NCBI GenBank assembly: GCA_000497125.2
Contig: CM035316.1
Location: forward strand, 758,001-822,000
From: Spironucleus salmonicida
Taxonomy: Eukaryota > Fornicata > Diplomonadida > Hexamitidae
Length of the DNA: 64,000 nt
Reading direction: 5' to 3'
In this document: in pieces, positions 19,361-30,235 of the stretch
How positions within the stretch are numbered: position 1 is the first letter of the stretch
Layout of the letters: each line of letters begins with the position of its first letter
Made by a program: the position numbers and the translations under genes
Notes under the pieces: model-generated
What the model was told of the DNA's origin: nothing
The model's input: the letters and a program-made list of their open reading frames with translations, nothing else
Databases searched by the model: none

Positions 19361-19833
19361 TAAACTAATGAAGTGTAAAGTAATACTGATATTTATTATT
19401 ATAATTTACTAAAAATTAAAAATAGTAAGTTATGCTGCTATATATTAAATACTATTAATATAATTATTAGTAGATTAAAACTATATACTTTTATAATAAT
19501 AAAATATTTCAAACTAGATTTTAATTTAACCTAACAAGTATAATTTTTTCTAATATATATTAATAACTCTATCGTAGTAATATTTCTATAGTCTTAAACA
19601 ACTGATATATATTAAGAATATATTTATTATATTTTGAGTCAATAAGTTAATAATTACTGGCTCCTAGTTACATGAATTATTGTTTATTATTTTCATAATT
19701 TAACATGTAAATATACATATTTTCCGTTTCTTAGATCTTAAATATTTAAAGATGCAGTTTACAAAAATAGTTTACATAAATTACCATACTAAAATAATTA
19801 TATAAGGTTAATATATGCTGCTAGAATCACTAA
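19361..19833. other. AT-rich interval, nothing identified
   Basis: 473 bp of very AT-rich sequence between two paralogous minus-strand genes. No frame, tRNA or hairpin stands out. Confidence 0.5.
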
Positions 19834-20067
19834 TCAAAAATCTATCTCCCATGAATCGGTGTATATTTCATTTAATGTAAATTATGCATTCAGTTATTTT
19901 TAATGCATATTATTTAGCTCTACTTTTCGGTCAATTAGGTAAAAATTTCCCAGTGATAGATTCCTTAATTTCTTCACATAATTCGAAAAATCTGATGCCT
20001 CTGAGTCTGAAATGTAAAGTTCAGGTTAAATAGTAGCCTACTATATCTCCTCATTCTGTTCCTCCAT
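19834..20067 (-). CDS. small acidic protein B, SESEASD family, 77 aa
   Basis: MEEQNEEIQQATIQPELYIS then DSEASDFSNYVKKLRNLS and a C-terminal YTDSWEIDF-TGA. Clear paralog of the 19121 gene in order, spacing and length; the central 25 residues have diverged. Both are minus strand, suggesting a tandem duplication. Unrecognised family. Confidence 0.6.
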
Positions 20068-20404
20068 TAACTAAAAATAACAATTTCTTATTTATATAAT
20101 ATATAAATAAGTATAATCCATAAATTACTTTTCATCCTATTTATCATTATTATCTCTTTTATTATCTATAATGTAGATTAAACTTATGCTTGTCGCTGTA
20201 TACCTAAAATTCACTTTATGATTGCCAAAACTATGGAATAATAATATAATGGCTCTTCACTGCTAAAAACAGTTTTTACACTAAAAAGCATCATTTTTAC
20301 AGAAAATACCAAATTTCCAAAATCATAAATTGTAGTCAAGCCCCGTTTGCCGAGCATGTAATTCTGTCATATTCCGTAAGGCAAAGTGTCCAAATCCGAA
20401 ACTT
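20068..20404. other. AT-rich interval, nothing identified
   Basis: 337 bp, no convincing gene; becomes GC-richer at the right end where the next minus-strand gene terminates. Confidence 0.5.
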
Positions 20405-20545
20405 TCAAACTCCGTCACTGGCTGCCTACGGGCCCCGTGCCTACAACTTCCGCAGGCTGCGTGGTGCGTTGTTGTGAAAGTCGTACTCCTGGTACTGCCA
20501 CCGCACGACGGCAGCGGGCTTGAAGGTTGAATATTCCGTTCCCAT
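20405..20545 (-). CDS. small Met-Gly protein, FKPxxVxxW family, 46 aa
   Basis: MGTEYSTFKPAAVVRWQYQE then YDFHNNAPRSLRKLQARGP. Same pattern as the gene at 28332: MG..(Y/S)S.FKP..V..W.Y..YDF..NAPR.LR. Gly2 and Ser6 fit the N-myristoyltransferase consensus, so a membrane-tethered peptide is likely. Two TAG codons as glutamine. Function unknown. Confidence 0.6.
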
Positions 20546-20634
20546 TTTTGGAAATCCTACTTTCGAGATATTATCGTGTATGTGCAGAGTACAATTTTTA
20601 CTGAAAACTAGCGGCACAGTAGGAGTACATTAAA

Positions 20635-20984
20635 ATGGGTTAGGGACAATAGGAAAATTAATAATTCTGTTCTGTAGATAAAAGTTTAGATAGTTGGAGC
20701 GTGACGGTAATAAGTTATCTGCGCTGTTCCAGGATGTAGAATCTGTAGAAAAAACTATCCGTAGAACGGCTGTAAATATTGTTTTCAAAATTGTACAGGT
20801 GCCGCAAATTTTATCGCTAGGACAATATAAAGTGATGATGAATCTTGAATTGCTGGATGGTGAGGGTTTGCAAAGTGGAAAACGCGTAAACCGTAACTTT
20901 CGCGAATAGTTTTGTGTAAAAAGTTGGATTAATCACTAGTTATTTGTATATGGTTAACTACAATTTATGATTAAGTAAATTTGA
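20635..20984 (+). pseudogene. frameshifted small gene
   Basis: An ATG frame MGQGQQENQQFCSVDKSLDS (20635 to about 20692) runs into a different frame reading LERDGNKLSALFQDVESVEK, later VNIVFKIVQVPQILSLGQYK and ELLDGEGLQSGKRVNRNFRE, ending TGA at 20982. Either a one-base frameshift near 20692, a tiny intron or two genes. The second part has good coding character but no ATG of its own. Identity unknown. Confidence 0.4.
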
Positions 20985-21079
20985 AAGATTGATAATAGTA
21001 TATAATAATAATTACCGATAAAATATTAATGCAACCTAGTTTTCAGTACTTATTTTTGGCACCCACATCCCTAACTGAT

Positions 21080-21286
21080 ATGCACAATCAGACCCCTGCT
21101 ACTATTTTCAAGCGATTCGGTAACTCCTGCCGCGATTATTTTTAGTTTGAGCAATGCCACAAGTATACAACGGCAGCCTAAAATGCGAAAAAGGTTTCCA
21201 CCGAAGACGATGATTATGTATTCATCGAGGCAGTTAGAAGGAAAGTTTAAGCTCCATAACGCAGAAAATGGCGATATTTGCAGTGA
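21080..21286 (+). CDS. hypothetical protein, 68 aa
   Basis: MHNQTPATIFKRFGNSCRDY, then FQFEQCHKYTTAAQNAKK, an acidic STEDDDYVFIEA and a basic C-terminus QAPQRRKWRYLQ-TGA. TAA/TAG codons as Gln at several sites. Two cysteines eleven residues apart are not a canonical CHCH pair. Overlapping frames in other registers are shadows. Unrecognised. Confidence 0.55.
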
Positions 21287-21351
21287 TTATACAATTTCTT
21301 TACAATCCATCATATATATTATCTTAGAATACAAATTTATTCTACTAAAAA

Positions 21352-22110
21352 ATGATCCCGAGCATCAAACTGACTAATATCCAGTATTAACTCAAGCTAG
21401 ATATTTCGCCTATCAACTTATCACGTTCATATAATTCAGCGCGCCCGAATCTCGTAAATCACTTGTATACACCCCAAACATCTAGAATTAATGAGGACGT
21501 ATTTGCGTCGCCATAGCTGTTTAACGCATCGTTACAGTTCAAATCTTCGTAAATTCAGCGTATTGATAACAAAATTTCACAATTCTCTGACCACATATTA
21601 ACTTCTAGAGTATTAAGAAAACGAACAATTGATTTGCAGACATCTACTGGTCGTAAGGCTGATTTCTAATACAAAAACATTTTTACGTCAGACTATGCAA
21701 TTATGAGTGCAATACTAGCAGGTGATAAATCTGGCCTCATAGCAAAAATATACTGGTACTTCCCTGAGCTGAAGACAAAAATGAAGACATTTCCAAGAGA
21801 AATGTTCCTTCGATAGCTCATTTAATTACCGTTTAACGCTAAAAATACATCTATAATCACCCAGCCAAAAAACATCCTCAACAAACTCACATAAACCAAG
21901 TTTAAATAAATTCGGAGTCAGTACGCCGCTATTATCGGAAAGGACGGGGAGCGATTTTTTAACTATGTTCTATTCATCAAGGCCTAGAATAACGAATTCC
22001 AGCCGTAACTCATCCATGTGAACCAGGACTCGTTCATTGAAAAGTTTATTGAAAATACAAACAGATCAATCATGATGAAAAAGTTAGAATTTCGAGTATA
22101 AAAGAAGTGA
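21352..22110 (+). CDS. hypothetical protein, 252 aa
   Basis: MIPSIKLTNIQYQLKLDISP to TGA, about a dozen TAR codons as Gln. Polar, basic protein with globular stretches (YAIMSAILAGDKSGLIAKIY, FPREMFLRQLIQLPF, QYAAIIGKDGERFFNYVLFI). No signal peptide, TM segment or motif that I recognise. Good codon character throughout and a plain A-rich leader before the ATG. Confidence 0.65.
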
Positions 22111-22201
22111 TAGTTTCGGATACAGTGTTGTTATTTACTATTTTATAATAATTACTATTTGGTTTTAAATTTTAAATATTTGACTCTATATAAGATATAA
22201 T

Positions 22202-22623
<422 letters not shown>

Positions 22624-22627
<4 letters not shown>

Positions 22628-22776
22628 TGAAAATAGGAAGGTGCGTAGTTGAGCCTAGAGACGGTATGTGGCTAGTCAATAAGCAGCCTGCAATATAGAA
22701 ATTTGGTATTGCAAATTATAATCTAGTGATGTCAGTTCAGTAGACTTCTGACGATGAATATGACATTTCAATTTGA
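22624..22776 (+). CDS. small protein, SDxEYD C-terminal family, 50 aa
   Basis: MMKIGRCVVEPRDGMWLVNK ... SVQQTSDDEYDISI-TGA. It resembles the GC-rich 51-aa gene at 41898-42053: same length, a shared G(R/K).V(V/I).P near residue 6 and the C-terminal SD(D/S)EYD(I/V)(S/T)I. The ATG overlaps the TGA of the preceding microsatellite frame. Function unknown; the end resembles a short docking peptide. Confidence 0.5.
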
Positions 22777-22960
22777 GAACTATTTGTTCTGATAAGCGTT
22801 AAGAGTTTATATTTAACGGTTAGTAGGTTAATTTAAGCGAATAACAAGATTGATCTATTCGTTCTTCTAATATTTGATAAAGGCTCATAAATTACCACAA
22901 ACTAAAACACAAGTAATCATGAATTATTATATTATATTATAACAGATGTATAAATTTTAT

Positions 22961-25834
22961 ATGAAACAGATTTTTCCAGGGCTGACAAGGTAAAGTTCAC
23001 ATAAATCATTAGCCGATAACTTGGCTTAGCTCTATCCAAATATAAAGTAAGATGAACTCTTATCCTATATTCAGAATGATAATTAGAACTCACAAACACT
23101 TTAGAGAATTAAAACTTAGATGAACGACTTTAACAATTCTACAGTTCTTAAAAATATTTATCAGTTATTAGAATAACAAAGAGAAGGCATATTTGTAAAA
23201 TTCGAATAGTATGAAGTCTTGTAAACAGTAAATATAAAAGCTTTCTAGGATCAAATAGGAGACCTATAATAACAGATTAAAAATTATGAAAATACTAATC
23301 AATCTAAATTTGAAGCAGAATTATTGAAATTATTAGACGTCGAAAACTAAGAAGACTGCTTTTTAGTCATTAAAAAGTGGAAAGAAAACATTATTGATTT
23401 GGAAAATTAGTAGCTAGACATAATATCAAGGTCAGAAGTATTGTCCACTGAAAATTAGAGGTTGAAAGAAATACTAACGGAAGAAAAATCTTAAGATGGA
23501 GATTTGGATATTAATGCGTTAAATAGTATTTCATCGAGTTAAAAAAATATCGATGATTTATCAATAGAAGATGAGTTATTTGATCTAAAAAAGTAAATTA
23601 AATATTATAAAAATGTATAATAGGAATATTTAGTAAAAGAGGCCGAATATAAAACTGTTGAAAATTTTTAATATAGAATTTCATAGATTATTAATTGCTC
23701 GGTTTACAATGATCCTGAATTTATAATTTAAAGTTTATAAACTAAAATTTTATTATTAAAGTAATTATAGGATATTTTATCAGAGGTTTAGTAGCTTATA
23801 TAAACTGATTCCAGTAATTTAATCATTAATAAAATAACCAAATTGGTAAACAATAATTATGATGATCTAATTTTACTATTGAGTAAACATCAAATTGAGG
23901 ATAATTTAGCTGTGAATTTAGATAAATTGCTTAACTATAAAGATAAAGAAATTGAAACTTGTGTCTAAAAAAATTAATAGTTATGTCTCGAAGTTGTATC
24001 TTTAGAAGAAGAAATTAAGATTCTAACTGAATTTACCACGGAATCATCAGTATTTTTACATAATATTAGTGAACTTTTATTATGCGAGGAAGATGAATAT
24101 CAAATACTGTAATCTGCTTAATAGATCATGTCAAATTAATTTAATCTCCAAGAGTAAATAAATTAATTAAACTAAGATAAATAGATAAACAACTAATAGT
24201 CACCAATATTAAGATAAATTAGCGAGCTATACGCCACGGATTTATCTGATAAAGAACTTCCACTATTTATGCAGTAAATCAAGTAAAAATCAGACGAAAA
24301 AACAAATTCCAATGATAAACTCATTATTGCAAATTAAAACCTTCAGGATGAAATTCTATCCTACTAGATGTTGCTCAAATCTGGTAGCCAGCTTGAATTC
24401 ATAGATGAGCTTACAAAATTACAAAATAACTACAAAAAAAGCTAAGACATCATTATTTAGATACAACACTGTCTGAATCTAAGTACGGAATAAGATATGC
24501 TGCCATAAATTCTCAACAAAGTACAAAACGCATAGAAGGCAGCCTATCTAGACCCAATAAATACTGCACTTTAAACGTAATTTTCTACTGACCAGCTGTT
24601 AACTTTCATAACTCAATTATAAGAGGAAAATGCTCTCCAGAAACACTAAGCTGCTAATCTTCATGCACAAATAGATGAAAATAGGTCAAATTTGGATAAT
24701 AACATTCAATAATATAACTAGTTCAAATACAAGCTAAATGAGGCCCTAAACTGCGATTTAAGCGAATCCCAGCTACTAAATCTTATAAAAAACTCCCAGG
24801 AACGTCAAATCGACCTAGAAACCAAGCTACAAGCGAGCGAGCGATTCTTACAACAATCAAACTAAGATCTTAACCAGCACAAGCAGCAGCTTTCAGCTTA
24901 AAAATCGCTTAGTGCCAATTTTGAGAGCGAAATAAACATTCTGAAGCGCAATTTCAGCACACTCCAAGAAGCGCTGGTCCTGAAAACTGCCGATTTCGAG
25001 GCGCTAACAAAAATCGCGGCCTGCGGAGCGCCCGAATTTGGCGGTTCCTAGGAACGAAATTTCGAGGGTATACAACGTCTCGAAACGGGGGAAGCGGGAT
25101 AAAATACATAAAATAACAAAAATATGCAACCCTCTCAAATCGACCCCTAGAACGCTCAAAATGCGTTAAATGCGTTAAATGCGTTAAATTCCTAAAATTT
25201 CCAAAACTCCTAAAATACAGAAATCTCCCAAAACCCCCAAAATACAGAAATCTCCCAACCCCCCCAACTCTCCCCAAACACTCTCCTCATGACCTAAAAA
25301 ATCGACTTTTTGACGCTTTCGCTCAAACGGAAGGAAGAAACTATCTCGAATTTGGACGCTCACCTCGTCGCGATTTGCGCTGCGCTGCGGCGCTTTCCGG
25401 CCCTCAACGGCGCTTTCTACGCGCAGGCGCACGGAATTGCGCAGAAACTCGGAAATTTATCGCGCAGCTTCGCGTTTTTGTTCAGGGAAAACGCGCTCCG
25501 CGCCGCGCAGTTCGGGCAGCGCTTCGCGTGTCTGCGGCAGCGCGCGGAGTCGATTTTGGCGGAGCGGGACGCGCAGATTTAAGGCAATTAGCGGATTTAG
25601 CAGGAGCTGCAATTCCGGCTTTCGGCGTGCGAGGCCGAGAATCGAAAATTGGCGAAAGACGCGGAGCAGGCGACAAGCGCTGTGGGGGCTGTCCGGCTCA
25701 ATTAGCGGATAAGGCAGCTGGAGCTCGAAAATAACGATTTGAGGGCGATGCGAACGGGGGATTATGAGCCGGTTGCGGGCGTTTTTGGGGCAAAAGTCAA
25801 AAGTCCCGAATTAATTTTAAGAGGAAAGAAGTGA
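22961..25834 (+). CDS. large coiled-coil protein, 957 aa
   Basis: One frame from MKQIFPGLTRQSSHKSLADN to TGA with well over 100 TAA/TAG codons as glutamine. Almost entirely coiled coil (for example NYENTNQSKFEAELLKLLD, KDKEIETCVQKNQQLCLE, LDNNIQQYNQFKYKLNEALN). Around residue 730-765 a low-complexity repeat of NALNALNALN and Q(N/S)xEISQNPQN units breaks the coil, then a second helical region (RRFPALNGAFYAQAHGIAQK). The 5' two thirds are AT-rich, the 3' third GC-rich. Cytoskeletal or basal-body role is plausible but not shown. Confidence 0.8.
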
Positions 25835-25990
25835 TAAATATTAATATAAATATTAAGATATAATAATTGTGATTAGAATAAAAATTCTACGGTAAAAAAT
25901 AGTATTCAACTGCAAAAAATTAGGATATACAGTAATTTAAACGTTAATGTATAGTTTACAATCACATTGTGTTGGGCGCACTATTCTAAA

Positions 25991-26227
25991 ATGTTCTATC
26001 AATCTCTCGACATAGTGCACACTGCAAAATCAGCTTAAGGAGATAAAAGGAGTTTCTAGCTGCCTAGTTTATCTCCTAAGGAAGAGTCGATCCCGAATTT
26101 CAATCATATCTTTAATAATTTCGCGAAAAAGAAAGGTCTTAACGGAAGAAAGACGAAAAAGGACTACTCAGAAGAAAAAATTTGCAAGCTTAAGATTTAG
26201 CTTGCAATGCTTAAGGTAGGCGAGTGA
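25991..26227 (+). CDS. hypothetical basic protein, 78 aa
   Basis: MFYQSLDIVHTAKSAQGDKR to TGA; Lys/Arg-rich centre (NFAKKKGLNGRKTKKDYSEE) and a short helical end (CKLKIQLAMLKVGE). Could be a nucleic-acid-associated small protein by charge. TAR as Gln. Unrecognised. Confidence 0.5.
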
Positions 26228-26832
26228 AATTTAGTGCACTAGGCTTCTAGTTTAGCTATATTAGTTTAACAGAATTTTGATTTAGATGTGAGTTATTGTG
26301 AACATAATATATAATAATATTCAATTTGTATAAATTATTTGTTTTAACGATAACTTTTGTCCAAATTAACGTTGCTACACCTAATATTATAAAGAATATA
26401 AATTTCAAAATTTATGTAAAATAAAAAGTGTAGTTACTGTTTGTTATATGTTTTGATAATAAATATTATATAATAAATTAATATTAAAGTTAGTATTGTT
26501 TATTCTAATAATTAGTCATTGTATAATTAAAAATAAAAAATGAAAGATAGTATTGTATAATTTTACATAATTAATCGATAGCATGATGAAATGATTTATT
26601 AATATAGATTCCAGGGTTTTATACAATATTATAATCAGCATAATTGGTATTTATTAAGTTTATTCTCACTAAATAATCAGGTATTTATCAGCTTATTATT
26701 ATATTATAGTAACATATTATTATGTATACGAACTTTGTATAATATGTTTTAGATACCCACTCCATCTTTTTCCAGAATAAAATTAATATTATATCATATA
26801 CCTAATATTCGTATTTGTTTACTTTCGTAAAA
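26228..26832. other. AT-rich interval, no firm gene
   Basis: About 600 bp. A 97-codon plus-strand frame (about 26540-26836) overlaps the ferredoxin start and has hydrophobic AT-driven composition; I treat it as chance. Upstream region of the ferredoxin gene. Confidence 0.4.
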
Positions 26833-27180
26833 ATGATACCAGTGAGTGTTAAGGCTGGAAAAAATGTAACTAAAATTCTAATTAAAGCAGGAGAAAAGCT
26901 TATTGACTAGCTTCGTGCACATGGAGTCAAATTAAACGATGCATGCGAGGGAAACTTAGGATGTGGAACTTGTCATATAATCTTTGACGAGAAGACATTT
27001 AAGAAACTACCTTAAAATACAGATTAAGAGGAGGATTTGTTGTTATTTAGCCCAGGATTAACCAAAACTAGCAGACTTGCATGTGGCATTAAAGTAGATT
27101 CTACACTAAATGACGCTTTTATCACTATTCCAGAGCTAAACAGGAATGTGTTAAGCGAAAACGATTTAGTAACTAAATGA
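26833..27180 (+). CDS. [2Fe-2S] ferredoxin, adrenodoxin type
   Basis: 115 aa. DACEGNLGCGTCHIIF gives the C-x5-C-x2-C cluster ligands and RLACGI the fourth cysteine, the adrenodoxin/mitochondrial ferredoxin arrangement. TAA/TAG codons read as Gln (LIDQLRAHG, LPQNTDQEED). Such ferredoxins pass electrons in Fe-S cluster assembly or hydrogenosomal metabolism in mitochondrion-related organelles. The N-terminus (MIPVSVKAGKNVTKILIK) starts directly in the domain, so any targeting signal is minimal. Confidence 0.92.
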
Positions 27181-27283
27181 TTAGAATTTATAAGCAGTTT
27201 ATATTTCGCATCCTAATTATATATATTTTACTTATATTATATTATTATAATATATAAATATGCACATTTGATAAAATTTCAAA

Positions 27284-28102
27284 ATGAACGATATATTCTA
27301 TCGCACATTTTAAAACACTCTCTCGCTCTACCATGACACACCAGACTTCGTTTCCGATATAAATAACACCCAAGACGAAAACGCTTGGCCCGAATCTCTT
27401 AAATACAGCTCATTTAGGCATCTAAACACAATACATACACCGCTCACTCCACCACCAGACGCCTTATCAGACTTTCCAGCCCATTTTCATTTCTTAATCT
27501 CCACTATGCCGCTCAAATATCGCCAGATTTTTGCAAACCTGATCCACATAGAATATCCAACGCAATCTGCGCCCGCGCTTGTAATCGGCGACGCTTATGT
27601 CTTATTCGAGATATTTTACTTCGAAAAAACTGCATAGAGCCTCTAGTTCTCTCCTGCTGCTACTTCACCAGAAAATGCGTTTTTTCTACGGAAACAAAAA
27701 ATTTCTGGACGATCTGCACAGCTCTTCGTGCGCAATTTCGTAAAGAATGCTCCGAAATGCGTCGTTTATGTGAACTGGAACGAACTGGCAGAACTCCAAA
27801 GGGGCCGACTGGGGGCGTGCTTGGCAGTACTTGGCCACTAGTTTCGGTTGGAAAGCGTCAACAGTGGGGTGCGGAAAACACCAGTGCTTACCAGTGCTTT
27901 GGTCGATTCGGAGTATTTTTCCCGTCTAGAAGAATTTGAAATGTCGCGTCGCTTGTCCGTTTATGGTCATGAAATAGCGGTATGGGTGGGCTCGTTAGGG
28001 ATAGCTTTGGGCATCATTTTGATTGTTGAGCTGCTAGCATTTTTAGGTGCAATCGGGGTTACTGTGCAATTCAAAAACTAGCTAACGGCGAAGGGTTTGT
28101 GA
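27284..28102 (+). CDS. tail-anchored hypothetical protein, 272 aa
   Basis: MNDIFYRTFQNTLSLYHDTP to TGA. Mostly soluble sequence with Pro/Thr-rich part (HTPLTPPPDALSDFP) and a globular core (APALVIGDAYVLFEIFYF, LFVRNFVKNAPKCVVYVNW). One strong C-terminal membrane segment, IAVWVGSLGIALGIILIVEL continuing hydrophobic for about 28 residues, then a short polar tail, so a single-pass or tail-anchored protein. TAG/TAA as Gln at AQSLQF, GHQFRL and KNQLTA. Family not recognised. Confidence 0.65.
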
Positions 28103-28331
28103 GGAGGGAGTTTAAGGATTTCCTGATTGTTTTTTGAAATTTATAATATATCATAGAATACTCTAAATAATATTTTAGATAGTTTTTGGAAAACTGTAAA
28201 AAACGGTTTTTTTTGAATATATGTATTTGGGTATCATAAAAAAATCTTGTAGAATAGAGACAAAGAATTGTAAAAAGAATTGGCATTAGTACTGGTAACC
28301 TAGTAAGGTCATGCGCTAATTTATTTACAAA

Positions 28332-28478
28332 ATGGGACTCGACTCGTCGGACTTCAAACCAACGGAGGTGATGCAGTGGGAGTACCGAGCTTACGACTTC
28401 CGTGAGAACGCGCCCCGGTAACTGCGAAGGCAGCAGGAGCGGTGGTCAGCTGCGTCCGGCGACAGTGTGGGCATGTGA
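28332..28478 (+). CDS. small Met-Gly protein, FKPxxVxxW family, 48 aa
   Basis: MGLDSSDFKPTEVMQWEYRA then YDFRENAPRQLRRQQERW and TGA. Paralog of the 20405-20545 gene (same MG..SS.FKP..V..W.Y..YDF..NAPR.LR pattern). Gly2/Ser6 suits N-myristoylation. It sits at the left edge of the GC-rich 28.5-30.6 kb unit. Confidence 0.6.
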
Positions 28479-28772
28479 GATGCGGTGCCAGCAGGGGACG
28501 ACTTGGCCCAAGCGTGGAAGGTTGCGTTTGCTAGGCTAAAGGCACCAGGCCTTGGCGACAGACGACGGCAGACGTGCCACATAATCCTATCTCCGGTGAG
28601 GCACCATCGCTGGCGATGAAAGCTCACCACAGTCAGCTGCATTCAGGCGGAAGTGTTCATGGGCCAGATTTGCAGGGACTTGAACTGCGACGATATAAAC
28701 AGTAGGTACTCCATTCTTACTTCCAACCGAGCACTGCTCACTATAAATGCTTTCAATATAAATATTGTTCAT
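28446..28772 (-). CDS. possible ORF, 108 aa (MNNIYIES copy)
   Basis: Minus-strand frame MNNIYIESIYSEQCSVGSKN ... to TGA at 28446. Related to longer frames at 44167-44787 and 46689-47309, with which it shares the first ~75 residues. It overlaps the opposite-strand 58-aa frame. Coding status doubtful. Confidence 0.25.
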
Positions 28773-28835
28773 CCCAGCCCTGTGCGTAACTTACAGCGAA
28801 ACGGTTTCACTGACACCGTAAAGTATACTTATTGA
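28659..28835 (+). CDS. small Met-Gly protein, 58 aa (MGQICRD copy)
   Basis: MGQICRDLNCDDINSRYSIL ... FTDTVKYTY-TGA. Compared with the two palindrome copies (44674, 46626) there are three coding differences: Gln/Arg at residue 3, Asp/Glu and one silent Thr change, two of them at third codon positions, which mildly supports coding. Hydrophilic, no TM segment. Confidence 0.4.
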   Translation: MGQICRDLNCDDINSRYSILTSNRALLTINAFNINIVHPSPVRNLQRNGFTDTVKYTY

Positions 28836-28849
28836 CGAGTATAATCTGT

Positions 28850-29215
28850 AAAGTATCCCAGCGCTCCTGGTATTCAATTCTACTGGCTGTATGGCACTGT
28901 GCTGGAGTATTTGTGACGCGTAGCACGAGGTCCCGAACTCGTTAGTTCCGGCCGGGCCTGCCCTTGAAGGCAACCCAAGCTATAGAATTTGAATTCAATA
29001 GAAAGGGGAGCCTCCCACGCGGTGTTCAAGCCGGCGCCAGCAGGAGTGCGGGATAGAACTGCGGCAGAGCCCGGGACCGGGAGTCGGGACGCCGCAACGG
29101 CAAGCCCGAAGAGTGAGATACATAAATACATAATTGAGATCAGTTCGGTGTAAGTGTCCCCAGTAACGTAGGTGAGAGAAACCAAAACATCATTGCTGGA
29201 GCGGGGCGGGAAGGG
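28850..29215. repeat. left terminal inverted repeat of 1.75-kb GC-rich unit
   Basis: About 366 bp beginning TAAAGTATCCCAGCGCTCCTG and ending near GGGAGGGAGTGG. It pairs with 30236-30601 in reverse complement (coordinate sum 59451). The same pair forms the inner ends of the large palindrome at 44.87-45.24 and 46.24-46.61 kb. Confidence 0.9.
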
Positions 29216-29518
29216 GAGGGAGTGGTGTGGTGTGGAATGGAATGGAATGTGAGGGCAAGGACCCGTGGGCGGGAAAGGTGCGATTTCTGCTCCGGCGCGA
29301 CCTAGGAGTACGAGGCAGGCCTTTGTGCTAGGGCACGCGCGGCAGCTCCAGGTCTGCTAGGACGCGCGAACTTCGGCCGCCAGCCTGCGCCCTGTTTCTC
29401 GTACTGCGCCTTATGTGCTAGTATATAATAACCACCACTTCAACACAGAACTTCCGGACGAAGCTAAAAATAACAACCGTCAGAAGTATCCTATACATAC
29501 CATACCAGCTTTCCACAA
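29216..29518. other. 5' flank of the TIR-unit gene
   Basis: 303 bp, GC-rich, with short GTGGT and GGAAT tandem units at 29216-29250 and a TATA-like GTATATAATA about 100 nt before the ATG at 29519. No gene seen. Confidence 0.4.
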
Positions 29519-30193
29519 ATGTTCAACCTGGAGAAAACCAACTACGCCTCGATCCAGCGCAACCGGTCCACGATCGCGCGCTCTCCCCCCAGAGTCACGG
29601 CCCACGTGTCCTTTGTGAACCAGCCTGACGTCCCCGAGCCGTTCGACATAGCCGCCCGCTGCCTCAACTCCAGCAGCGAGGAGCTTCCCGCGCCGATCAC
29701 CTTAGTCCCCGCCTCGTCAGCACCGGAGCCTGTGGCTAGGCTCCGGAAGAACGGCTCTCTCTTCCTCGACCACCGGCAGGCGCGGCGCGGGTCCTTCGTC
29801 GACCTGCCTCTGCCCCGGCTGACGCCCAAGACGCCGCTGGAGGTGTTCCGGGAGATTGCCCTGCTGCCGGTGGAGCCCGTGAACGACCCGAAGGAGACGG
29901 AGTTCCAGGAGGCGTTCGCGTTCGGTAGCGGCGTGAGCCTCCGCAGCCTCGAGATGGGCACGCTCTTCGGCCGCATCCTGTACCACTTCCCGCACCAGAA
30001 GAGGGCGTTCCGGGTGTCGACGAAGGCGGACCGGCTCTTCAAGATCCACAAGCCGCAGCCCAGCGGGATCCTGAACTCCGTGGACCGGATCGTGGAGCAG
30101 GTCGAGATGGCCAACCTGGTGGACAACTACTTCAGGCTGAAGGCGGGGCGGAAGCTGCAGCGGATCCAGAGCGTGCTGGGGATGGACCAGTGA
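29519..30193 (+). CDS. hypothetical protein, 224 aa, in TIR unit
   Basis: Complete GC-rich gene MFNLEKTNYASIQRNRSTIA to TGA without any TAR codon. Regions: Pro-rich SSSEELPAPITLVPASS, basic/Pro LDHRQARRGSFVDLPLPRL, then a more globular C-terminal half (LGRILYHF-like LFGRILYHFPHQKRAF, DRIVEQVEMANLVDNYFRLK). Not a transposase or integrase that I can recognise. A second copy at 45529 differs by one residue (Ala/Asp). It lies between inverted repeats in both places. Confidence 0.7.
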   Translation: MFNLEKTNYASIQRNRSTIARSPPRVTAHVSFVNQPDVPEPFDIAARCLNSSSEELPAPITLVPASSAPEPVARLRKNGSLFLDHRQARRGSFVDLPLPRLTPKTPLEVFREIALLPVEPVNDPKETEFQEAFAFGSGVSLRSLEMGTLFGRILYHFPHQKRAFRVSTKADRLFKIHKPQPSGILNSVDRIVEQVEMANLVDNYFRLKAGRKLQRIQSVLGMDQ

Positions 30194-30235
30194 GGGCGGT
30201 GCTCCCACGGTGACCTGCCGCCGCGCCACTCCCTC

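Noticed and set aside
25184-25734. Several short frames in the GC-rich 3' part of the coiled-coil gene
   Set aside because: All lie inside the 957-aa frame, which is continuous under the TAR=Gln code.
29519-30193. Transposase in the TIR unit
   Set aside because: The 224-aa protein shows no DDE, HUH or tyrosine-recombinase motifs, so mobility is not supported by its content.
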